From Methanolobus sp. ZRKC5 (GTDB taxonomy: Archaea; Halobacteriota; Methanosarcinia; Methanosarcinales; Methanosarcinaceae): a stretch of 64,000 nt of DNA. Shown one piece after another: positions 15,144 through 22,778 of the stretch. A program made the translations under genes and the position numbers. The stretch's first letter is position 1; each line of letters begins with the position of its first letter. The notes under the pieces were generated by a model. That model saw only the letters and a list, made by a program, of their open reading frames with translations, was not told the DNA's origin and made no database searches. Where the stretch lies: assembly GCF_038446525.1 (NCBI RefSeq), contig NZ_CP151792.1, positions 124,001 through 188,000 on the forward strand. The letters run 5' to 3'.

Positions 15144-16922
15144 ATGTATTTCAATATTTATTCAATTCCTTTGTTCATTTCGTGTTTTATTGTCTGCATT
15201 CTTTTGTATTATATTGAAAAATACAAGGCTACCCCAGGTGCAAAATATTGTGCATTTCTTCTGATTTCCATAGCTTTTTATTCATTTTTTTATGCACTGG
15301 AAATATCGGCTACTGAAATCGACACATTTTTACTCTTTTATAAACTGGAATATATAGGAATTGCTATAATTCCTTTATTCTTCATGCTTTTTGCAATAAC
15401 CTATAGTGGTAAAAAAGACCGTTTATCGAAACCTTTAGTAGCTGTGTTCCTAAGTATTCCGCTTGTAACTCTTTTGCTTGTATTTACTAATGAATATCAT
15501 AGTTTGTTCCATAAGAGCTTTTATATAAATAATGATGGTCTGTTCCCTGTATTTGCTTATGAACCTGGTATATGGTACTGGGTACACTTTTCATATACTA
15601 TTCTTTGTATCATTATTAGCTTAAGTTTTCTTTTTGGTATGCTGCAAGGAACCCTGCCCTTTTTCCGCAAACAGATTATTATTGTTATAATCGGGTCTTC
15701 AATACCCTTTTTAACCCTTTTGATCCATCTATTAGGAATGGCTCCCTGGGGTATTGACCCTGCTCCTTTTTCCCTCACGCTGAGTGCAATCATTATATAT
15801 GTAGGGTTTACGCGATATAAGTTGTTTAACCTTGTTCCTTTGGCACGGGGTCTGCTTTTTGACAATCTCCTTGATAGTGTCATAGTTTTCGATAATGAAC
15901 AGAGAGTAGTGGACTATAACAGTTCTGCTATGAAAAATCAATACATAAAAACAAAAAATGTAGGAGCACACATATCGGAATTACCAGAGCCATGGTGTAA
16001 TCTTTTAAAAAGAGAAAACGATTCAAGCAGAAGAAGTGTAATTGAAATTAAGGAGAAGATTGCAGATTCTATGTTCTGGTTCAGTATCACATTTCTTCCA
16101 CTTTATGATCACTATGGGAGTACAATAGGAAAAATGGTGGTCATAAATAATATCACTGAACGTAAGAATGCAGAGGAAGAGTTGCTTGAAGCTATTAATA
16201 AAGCTAATTATATGGTAGCTAAGGCAGAGATGGCTAATATTGCCAAAAGTGCTTTTCTGGCCAATATGAGTCATGAGCTACGGACACCTCTCAATTCGAT
16301 AATTGGTTTTTCAGATATCCTTCTTGAGAACAGGATTGGAAGTCTCAATGAAAAACAAAGTAAGTATGTGAGTAATGTATCTAACAGTGGTAAGCATCTT
16401 CTCAACGTCATAAACGATATACTTGATATCTCTAAGATCGAAACTGGAAAAATGGAACTATTTGATGATAATGCATCAATTGATGAGGTTGTTGATGAAG
16501 TCTTAATGTCATGTTCTCCTCTTGCACTTACAAAGAAAATTGAGCTGCTGCAGAATAATGATTGTGATACAAAAACAATCAAAGCTGATAAGGTCAAGCT
16601 TAAACAGATATTATACAATTTTGTTAATAATGCTATAAAATTTACTCAAGACGGTGGCAAAGTAACTTTGAACATTAAATCAATTGATAAAAAAATCCGG
16701 TTTGAAATAATTGATACAGGAATGGGTATATCTAAAGAGGATCAGAGCAAGTTGTTTACAGTTTTTGGCCAGCTTGATACAGCAAATAATAGGATATATG
16801 AAGGAACAGGGCTTGGTCTGGCTATTGTAAAGAAGTTGGTAGAAATGCACAAAGGAACAGTTTGGGTTGAGAGTGAACTTGGCAAAGGATCCACCTTTGT
16901 TTTTGAAATACCAGTCGAATAA
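15144..16922 (+). CDS. Sensor histidine kinase with 7TM N-terminal region
   Basis: 592 aa. Seven hydrophobic helices occupy about 1-225, of the HisK_N 7TM type (GAKYCAFLLISIAFYSFFYALE; FYKLEYIGIAIIPLFFMLFA; LLIHLLGMAPWGIDPAP). A PAS-like domain follows at about 235-345 (DSVIVFDNEQRVVDYN, ending in NNITERKNAEEEL), then HisKA with the phospho-acceptor in SHELRTPLNSIIGFSD near residue 376, and HATPase_c (DKVKLKQILYNFVNNAIKF, DTGMGIS, GTGLGLAIVKKL). It should autophosphorylate in response to a membrane or redox-type signal. No response regulator gene is adjacent. The start has a GGAGA site. The gene follows the IS66 end by 145 bp. Confidence 0.93.
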   Translation: MYFNIYSIPLFISCFIVCILLYYIEKYKATPGAKYCAFLLISIAFYSFFYALEISATEIDTFLLFYKLEYIGIAIIPLFFMLFAITYSGKKDRLSKPLVAVFLSIPLVTLLLVFTNEYHSLFHKSFYINNDGLFPVFAYEPGIWYWVHFSYTILCIIISLSFLFGMLQGTLPFFRKQIIIVIIGSSIPFLTLLIHLLGMAPWGIDPAPFSLTLSAIIIYVGFTRYKLFNLVPLARGLLFDNLLDSVIVFDNEQRVVDYNSSAMKNQYIKTKNVGAHISELPEPWCNLLKRENDSSRRSVIEIKEKIADSMFWFSITFLPLYDHYGSTIGKMVVINNITERKNAEEELLEAINKANYMVAKAEMANIAKSAFLANMSHELRTPLNSIIGFSDILLENRIGSLNEKQSKYVSNVSNSGKHLLNVINDILDISKIETGKMELFDDNASIDEVVDEVLMSCSPLALTKKIELLQNNDCDTKTIKADKVKLKQILYNFVNNAIKFTQDGGKVTLNIKSIDKKIRFEIIDTGMGISKEDQSKLFTVFGQLDTANNRIYEGTGLGLAIVKKLVEMHKGTVWVESELGKGSTFVFEIPVE

Positions 16923-17060
16923 TAGTAATATTAAGCAAGTTAGTAAGGTAATTATTAAAATCACACTTTTAGATATTAGTACAGATACTTTCAAAGACCC
17001 GATGTCCTCTTCTAACACAAAAACCCTAAATACAACTTTCTCCAAATAAAGAAAAGGAGA

Positions 17061-17687
17061 TTGTTAAAATTGGTTTTATCCATAGTGATCCTTGTTCTAT
17101 GCCTTGTAGGATTTGCAGCTATTCATAGCCTTTTGGCGAGCTTGCCAGTTAAACGTTTCATCAGAGGAGCCTTAGGGTCCAAAGCAGACGATTTGTATAT
17201 GCCGGTATACAATCTTATCGCAGTGATAACTCTAATACCACTTGTCTATCTGCTCTATAAGAACCCAGGCCCGTTCTTATACATCGTCCCTTCTCCCTGG
17301 CGGTGGTTCATGGTAGGTGGACAGGTGATAGCTGCTATTGTTGGTCCAAGGGCTTTGCGGGATGCACCCCAAAGATTCAGGCTACGTGGGCAGTTATCCA
17401 CACCAAATACCCCTGATGCAGCCCCTCTGGATATCCGGGGTGTTTACCGATGGATAAGGGATCCTTTCCTTTTCTCCGGACTGGTGATAATGGTGCTTAC
17501 TCCTTTTATGACCGTCAATCTGCTCATCATGTACCTTCTGACAACCATATATCTGGTTATGGGATCCATGCACTGGGAAAGTAGGCTGGTGGCACAGTTT
17601 GGTGATGAATTCCGAGAGTATCAGAAAGAGGTTCACAGGATTATTCCACGCTTGAAAGGGTATAAGAAAAGCAGCAGAAAGTTATGA
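17061..17687 (+). CDS. NnrU / isoprenylcysteine methyltransferase-like membrane protein
   Basis: About 208 aa with five to six hydrophobic helices. The mid and C-terminal parts carry the methyltransferase-like motifs LDIRGVYRWIRDPFLFSGL and HWESRLVAQFGDEFREYQKEV, which in PEMT/ICMT-type enzymes bind S-adenosylmethionine (RHP-like motif, here RDP). NnrU and methanethiol methyltransferase relatives share the N-terminal AAIHSLLAS motif. Substrate unknown. The start is uncertain: TTG 17061 is only 2 bases after GGAG, so TTG 17073 (MVLSIVILV) is at least as likely. Confidence 0.75.
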   Translation: MLKLVLSIVILVLCLVGFAAIHSLLASLPVKRFIRGALGSKADDLYMPVYNLIAVITLIPLVYLLYKNPGPFLYIVPSPWRWFMVGGQVIAAIVGPRALRDAPQRFRLRGQLSTPNTPDAAPLDIRGVYRWIRDPFLFSGLVIMVLTPFMTVNLLIMYLLTTIYLVMGSMHWESRLVAQFGDEFREYQKEVHRIIPRLKGYKKSSRKL

Positions 17688-17791
17688 TATGCTTTCAATA
17701 TCCACTTTCCAGACAATCAAAAGTAGCTTTCGATAACACATTTTTTGCCAAAAAATATATACTGTTTATGTCTTATTAACAGACGATAGAC

Positions 17792-18079
17792 ATGATTCAT
17801 GAAGAAAGTACTAAACTGTCTGAAAAGACTTTAAATCTTAAAAGAGCAATCGATTCTCTAAGAGAAGAGCTGGAAGCTGTAGACTGGTACAACCAGAGAG
17901 CAGATGCCTGCACCGATGAGAACCTGAAGAAGATCTTGATCCACAATGCAAATGAAGAGAAAGAACATGCAGCCATGCTTATAGAATGGCTCAGACAGAA
18001 TGATGAGAATTTCGCCAAAGAACTTAAAGAATACCTTTTCAGCACAGAAAAAGATATAGCAAGCCTTGAAGAAGGCTAA
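17792..18079 (+). CDS. Encapsulated-ferritin-like protein (EncFtn family), without shell gene
   Basis: The 95-aa two-helix protein matches bacterial EncFtn through its core: EELEAVDWYNQRADACTDENL and HNANEEKEHAAMLIEWLRQND. The iron ligands of the ferroxidase site correspond to E26, E56 and H59, with W32 and Y33 also kept. EncFtn assembles as a ring of dimers whose ferroxidase centre forms between subunits, and it normally works inside an encapsulin shell. Here the protein ends in EKDIASLEEG with no C-terminal encapsulation peptide, and no encapsulin gene is adjacent or elsewhere in the window. A TATA-like AAAATATATA precedes the gene by about 35 bp. Confidence 0.88.
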   Translation: MIHEESTKLSEKTLNLKRAIDSLREELEAVDWYNQRADACTDENLKKILIHNANEEKEHAAMLIEWLRQNDENFAKELKEYLFSTEKDIASLEEG

Positions 18080-18226
18080 ATATATTTTTCTTCATTTTTT
18101 TATTTTTGTAATGAAGTTCTACTCAAACGAACTTTTTATATTCAATACATTGCATTTAATTCATATAACCTGTAATTAGAATCTTTCAAAATATCATATT
18201 TTTAATAAAGTAGTATTGGTAAAAGA

Positions 18227-18886
18227 ATGTCAGTCACTCAAAATATAAAGACCATCATCAAAGAACTTGAAGGAATAAAACTTGTCTGTGTCACCAAGAC
18301 AATCGACCCTGAGAGGATAAACGAATCCATCAGAGCCGGAGCCATTATTATTGGAGAAAACAGGGTTCAGGAGTTCGAAGAAAAGTATGAAGAGCTCCTG
18401 CCATGTGAAAGGCATCTTATAGGACATTTGCAGACAAACAAGGTTAAAAAAGCGGTTCAATTCTTTGATGTTATCCAGTCGGTCGATTCCTTAAAGTTGA
18501 TACAGGATATTGATAGGAAAGCCAAAACTATTGACAAGATGCAGAAAGTATTCCTCCAGGTCAACATAGGTAACGAGCCACAGAAGTACGGATTTGGCTT
18601 GGATGAAATTGAACAGGTTATAAGTGAGATTAGGTTACTGAAAAATGTCCAAGTGGAAGGACTTATGTGCATACCACCTTTTGTATCTCCCGAGGAAACG
18701 CGTTCATATTTCAGGAGAATGAAAGTACTTTTTGATGAGTTGAAACAGGAAAACTCAAGTAATAGTGACAATATCGATTTCCAAGAACTATCAATGGGAA
18801 TGTCCGGTGACTACAGGGTTGCTATTGAGGAAGGGGCTACCATGGTGCGTGTTGGTTCTGCGATATTTGGGGATAGGAAATACTGA
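18227..18886 (+). CDS. YggS-family pyridoxal-phosphate homeostasis protein
   Basis: The 219-aa protein has the PLP-binding single-domain TIM-barrel pattern: LVCVTKT with the PLP lysine K24, IGENRVQEFEEKYE, RHLIGHLQTNKVKKAV, SVDSLKLI, FLQVNIGNEPQKYGF, GLMCIPP, and the phosphate-binding end LSMGMSGDYRVAIEEGATMVRVGSAIFG. Family members bind PLP, have no known enzymatic reaction and keep vitamin B6 and amino-acid pools balanced. It is slightly shorter than the usual 225-235 aa. It follows the ferritin-like gene by 147 bp on the same strand. Confidence 0.93.
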   Translation: MSVTQNIKTIIKELEGIKLVCVTKTIDPERINESIRAGAIIIGENRVQEFEEKYEELLPCERHLIGHLQTNKVKKAVQFFDVIQSVDSLKLIQDIDRKAKTIDKMQKVFLQVNIGNEPQKYGFGLDEIEQVISEIRLLKNVQVEGLMCIPPFVSPEETRSYFRRMKVLFDELKQENSSNSDNIDFQELSMGMSGDYRVAIEEGATMVRVGSAIFGDRKY

Positions 18887-19362
18887 ATACAATGTTGTTT
18901 TTGCTAAAAATAGATAGTTATTCATTTTTGTACATCTGAAATTAGGTAATTATTTAGCAATTAAACTCACGGAAAAAACGATCAACTGGTATCAATTTAC
19001 TAGATCATCTCCATTTTTATAAAGATACCACATTCCCCATAAGCCATAGATTATGATCAAAGGAAGGATTATTGAATATGAAACATACTTATCCGGGTTT
19101 AGATTCAGAATATCCCTTCCAATAAAAACAGTAGCCAGACTGACAATTGGCCAGTAAGCAGTAATTGCCAATGCTGCAAACATGGAGTAAAAACCCCATG
19201 ATCTTCTTTTTAACAATCCGACTATTCCCAGAAACAACAGTGGAATATATAATATGGAGGATTTCGATATTCCCTCATTTTAGATCATTAAAGTATTCAA
19301 ACTCAATTATATCCTCTCATTTTTTATCATTTTGTTTATTTCTCTTCATTAATCCTTATTTT

Positions 19363-19556
19363 GTAACTATTCAGCCTGATAAAAACGCTATCAATAACAA
19401 TCTTGACAAAAAGTTGAAACGTAAATTTCATTAGGATCATTTATTTTGATTGTTGCTATTGATTGCTTTTTTGATTGTTAGATTGTTAGTGAGCAGACAT
19501 CTCTATTTCGATGAAATCAGTACCAATAGGCAAATCGTGCCAGGCTGAATAGTTAC
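19363..19556. mobile_element. 194-bp MITE with IS66-type ends (copy 4), nested in IS5
   Basis: Exact 15-bp ends, in the opposite orientation to the other copies, with the 8-bp duplication cttatttt (19355-19362 and 19557-19564). Second sequence variant. Its position inside an IS5 copy dates it after that IS5 insertion. Confidence 0.95.
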
Positions 19557-19583
19557 CTTATTTTTAGTATAGCTTCCGCTATC

Positions 19584-20528
19584 CTAGATTATTCCTTTGG
19601 TTTTTAGTGTCCTCAATTGATGCAGATTAAAACAAAAAGCTGTCATCAACATTTTTGCATTCACTCTTTCTACAGTTGTAACAAGAACCTTTCTGGTTTT
19701 AAATATTTCTTTTGTCACTGCATACACTCTTTCGCAAGGGACTCTTTTCACACTTATTCTTTCATTTCTGAGGATATCCATTATTCCTAAAGGATGTCCT
19801 CTTACAGCTCGTTGCATTGTTGCTGCAAAACCTTTTGCTATTGCTCCAAAATATCCTTTATCTCTATACACCACTTCACCCTTTTCAGACAGATCAACCT
19901 GTGAATCGTGAAGTGATGCAGTTGTTGTCTCAAATCTTCTGATTAGTTCATAATCCTTATCAATAATTGTATGAAGTTTGTATCCAAAGTGAGATTTACC
20001 ATTTTTCTTAGTCCAGGTTCCATCTTTGCTTCTTCTTGTTTTCGCATCTTTTCCTCTGAGTACATCTGCTTTTGCATGTCCTGGATCTGAGTGAATAAAA
20101 GTTGCATCCTGGATCATTCCTTTTTTAATCTTCAAACCAAGAGCATCAAGCTGATTCTGCATTTCATCCCACACCGCTTTTTCTTTACCATTGTCGATAA
20201 TTCTCTTCCTGAATGACCAGACAGTTGTACTGTCTGGTACATATTCAGGAAATCCCAGGAATTTCCTAAAGGATATCCTGTCAATACACTGCTTTTCAAG
20301 CTCAGCATCAGAAAGACCATGCCATTGTTGCAGAACAAGCATCTTGAACATTACAATAACATCAGCTTCAGGCCGTCCGCCTGAAGCTGTTCTGTTTATG
20401 TACATTGACTCCAGAATAGGGCGAAAAGGCTTCCAATCTACTAAATATTCAATTTCAGCAAGCTTATCTCCGACAGATTGGAGACGCTTATATTCTTCAT
20501 TTAAGGCAAAATCAGTAAAAGAATCCAT
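19584..20528 (-). CDS. IS5-family transposase (copy A)
   Basis: 314 aa with an N-terminal helical domain (DUF772-type: LVDWKPFRPILESMYINR, SGGRPEADVIVMFKMLVLQ) and a DDE catalytic domain. The Asp lies in IQDATFIHSDPGHAK, the second in EVVYRDKGYFG, and the Glu in the RNERISVKRVPCERVYAVTKEIF region. It is identical to copies B and C except for I instead of V as the penultimate residue. It should be active. Confidence 0.96.
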   Translation of the reverse strand: MDSFTDFALNEEYKRLQSVGDKLAEIEYLVDWKPFRPILESMYINRTASGGRPEADVIVMFKMLVLQQWHGLSDAELEKQCIDRISFRKFLGFPEYVPDSTTVWSFRKRIIDNGKEKAVWDEMQNQLDALGLKIKKGMIQDATFIHSDPGHAKADVLRGKDAKTRRSKDGTWTKKNGKSHFGYKLHTIIDKDYELIRRFETTTASLHDSQVDLSEKGEVVYRDKGYFGAIAKGFAATMQRAVRGHPLGIMDILRNERISVKRVPCERVYAVTKEIFKTRKVLVTTVERVNAKMLMTAFCFNLHQLRTLKTKGII

Positions 20529-21058
20529 AATAGTAAATTTGCTTTGCTATTATTTAAATTTTATTAAATTGTATGGGTATTGATGGTAGTTTCTCGAAAT
20601 CCTCTATGGTATCTGCAAATGCAACTCCTTTAGCCCAGGATACACCAACTTCACCCACCTCTTCGGCAGATTCCTGTAATCCAAGTGACACCGTCAAGTC
20701 ATAATCTATCAATGAGAATGTCTGACCTGTCAAAAATATTATCGTTAGTATTGTACTAATAATGATAAGAGTCCAAAAGCCAAACTTTTGTGTTCTACTT
20801 TGATCATTATTACTATCATTTTTATCCATTTGAGATTCAACTACTTGTAATACAACATGGTATCAATCATCAATCATCAATTATAATATTGAAAAATTGT
20901 TTTTGGTCGATATAAAAATTAGGAAACTATGTTTTGAATTATTTTCGTAACTTTTCAAGGTTGAAAACTGCACTAAATTATTCGAAAAAATTCAGAAGTC
21001 CGGAGCTAAAGGAAGGTAAGGAAGAAAAGATACTATAGGCAAATCTAATTCCATAGAC

Positions 21059-21664
21059 TTAACGTAGAGACAATGCCATTTTTTTACCCGCTTCAAATGC
21101 TTTTTTAAGAATATCTCCGTCTTTTAAGACCTCACCTTTACTGAAATAGCCGGTAGCTTCAAACTTGTCAAATATCTCATAACCAAGGGCTTCAAGAGGC
21201 ATTCCAAGAGCTTCAAGAGTAAATCCCATTTCTTCGGCTTTTACCTGCTCACAAACTGTAAAGACAAGTGCTTTTCGACCCTTGCCTGCAAGTTTGCTTG
21301 AATATGGACCCGGACGCTCCTCAGTAAAGTCGTAGAAAGGGTAAAGGCGGTCTATGAAGGTTTTCATTTCTGCCGTTACGTTGTAGTTATAAGTGGGAGA
21401 ACCAAGGATAAGGCCTTTAGACTCCTCTATTTCAGGATAGAGAAGTTCCATTCCATCATGGAACTGGGTACAAGTTCCGGTTTTTCTGCATGCTTCACAT
21501 CCAATGCAGGACTTAATACAATATTCTCTTAACATGACTTTTTTAGTTTCAGCTCCTGTTGATCTAGCCCCTTCTAAAAACTTGTCGAGCAAAATATCAG
21601 TATTCCCACCTTTTCGTGGACTTCCTCCAACTCCAATAATTTTAATCTTGTTCATCGTAGTCAT
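21059..21664 (-). CDS. Iron-sulfur flavoprotein / NAD(P)H-dependent FMN reductase-like
   Basis: A 201-aa flavodoxin-fold protein: phosphate-binding GVGGSPRKGGNTDILLD, then the compact cysteine motif SCIGCEACRKTGTC (C53, C56, C59, C65), and the FMN-contact segment ILGSPTYNYNVTAEMKTFIDR. This is the Isf pattern of methanogenic archaea, where an FMN and a 4Fe-4S cluster pass electrons from ferredoxin, possibly for O2 or peroxide reduction. A second Met (MNKIKIIG) three codons in is an alternative start. It stands alone, and no partner gene is adjacent. Confidence 0.9.
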   Translation of the reverse strand: MTTMNKIKIIGVGGSPRKGGNTDILLDKFLEGARSTGAETKKVMLREYCIKSCIGCEACRKTGTCTQFHDGMELLYPEIEESKGLILGSPTYNYNVTAEMKTFIDRLYPFYDFTEERPGPYSSKLAGKGRKALVFTVCEQVKAEEMGFTLEALGMPLEALGYEIFDKFEATGYFSKGEVLKDGDILKKAFEAGKKMALSLR

Positions 21665-21861
21665 TTTATGGCCTCAAATTATACCTGGGTCGACGGGTTA
21701 AATCAGTTTCTGAAAAGAGTTTCATATTTCTTATGGATCACGGAAACACAATCGAATATATGTGGGGATGATTTTTTAAGATATTGATTATTAAATAGAA
21801 TGTTGATATAGCAATTTATTAAATGCTACGTCTAAGAGTTATATATAATTAGGGGGCAATC

Positions 21862-22602
21862 ATGGAAAAAAATCAAAAGTATATAGTATTTGGTGCGGTT
21901 TTGATAATTTTATCGGCAATTATTTATTATTTCCATTACCTGATATTTCACGATCCTCATCACATTTTTATTTATCTTCTAGGAGATATTGCTTTTGTAC
22001 CAATGGAAGTTTTGCTGATATCAATGATCATTCATCATTTCCTTAATGATATGGACAAGAAACACAGGTTTGAGAAACTCAATATGTTAATAGGAGTGTT
22101 TTTCAGTGAAGTTGGCACAAACCTTTTGGAATTCATATCGGATGCTGATCCGGAACTGGATAGTCATAGAGAGAAATTCATAGTTGAAGCAGACTGGTCC
22201 GATAAGGATTTCGATAATCTTATAAAATCGATGAACAAGATGGTTTATAATGTTGATACGGAAAAAATAGATTTTGAACATTTAAGCGCATTGTTGGTGG
22301 GTAAAAGGGAATTCCTCGTAAGAATGCTTGAAAATCCTACAATGTTTGAGCATGAAGAATTTACCGAACTCTTGAGAGCTGTTTTCCATCTGACAGAGGA
22401 ACTAGATTGCAGAAATGAATTTTCATGCCTTCCAACGACAGATACACACCACTTAACAGGAGATATTACACGTGTATATGCACTACTTACACGGGAATGG
22501 CTGTCTTATATGAAACATACGAAGAAAAATTATCCATACCTGTTCTCTCTTGCGATCAGGACAAATCCATTTGATACAGAGAGCACACCAATTGTTACCT
22601 GA
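21862..22602 (+). CDS. Conserved membrane protein of unknown function
   Basis: 246 aa. Two N-terminal hydrophobic helices (about 8-28 and 38-60) surround HYLIFHDPHHIFIYLLGD, and a long soluble domain follows. It includes FSEVGTNLLEFISDADPELD, KREFLVRMLENPTMFEHEEF and LLRAVFHLTEELDCR, near-identical in style to proteins seen in methanogens and bacteria, but I know no function. The many His and acidic residues suggest metal binding but are not a known motif. The start has a strong GGGGG ribosome binding site. Confidence 0.7.
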   Translation: MEKNQKYIVFGAVLIILSAIIYYFHYLIFHDPHHIFIYLLGDIAFVPMEVLLISMIIHHFLNDMDKKHRFEKLNMLIGVFFSEVGTNLLEFISDADPELDSHREKFIVEADWSDKDFDNLIKSMNKMVYNVDTEKIDFEHLSALLVGKREFLVRMLENPTMFEHEEFTELLRAVFHLTEELDCRNEFSCLPTTDTHHLTGDITRVYALLTREWLSYMKHTKKNYPYLFSLAIRTNPFDTESTPIVT

Positions 22603-22778
22603 TTTCTTTCATTGGATGGCAAGAGTGGTGAATTATTTTGTTTTGTGAGAAGACCATTTAATCTTCTCACATCAACTAAATTCAAGTTAATATCTCCATT
22701 CCTACAATCCAGAAAGCATCTATTCTTTTACTCTTTTTTTTTTAGCTGGTTTTTTCTGCCGCTTTTAACTAAGGCAAA

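Larger units (their letters stand above)
19257..20604 (-). mobile_element. IS5-family insertion sequence, copy A, carrying a nested MITE
   Basis: Ends GAGGATTTCGA / TCGAAATCCTC with a 4-bp duplication tatg (19253-19256 and 20605-20608). The length of 1348 equals 1146 (copy at 32337) plus a 194-bp MITE plus its 8-bp duplication, so the MITE landed in an intact IS. The MITE lies beyond the transposase stop codon and does not break the gene. Confidence 0.95.
18992..20829 (-). pseudogene. Uncharacterised 4-TM protein gene, split in frame by IS5 copy A
   Basis: The 5' part (20605-20829) encodes MDKNDSNNDQSRTQKFG, one hydrophobic helix, and ESAEEVGEVGVSWAKGVAFADTI. The 3' part (18992-19252) encodes LYIPLLFLGIVGLLKRRSWG, MFAALAITAYWPIVSL and a last helix ending KNGDDLVN. 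Removing the IS and one copy of the tatg duplication joins them exactly in frame to 161 aa. The family is an uncharacterised membrane protein. Neither fragment is likely to be functional. Confidence 0.85.

Noticed and set aside
15557-15971. Frames antisense to the 7TM histidine kinase
   Set aside because: Overlap the membrane region of a convincing kinase; no start signals.
20191-20583. 130-codon frame antisense to the IS5 transposase, repeated in all three copies
   Set aside because: It overlaps the transposase completely, has no ribosome binding site and no recognisable motif. It recurs only because the IS recurs.
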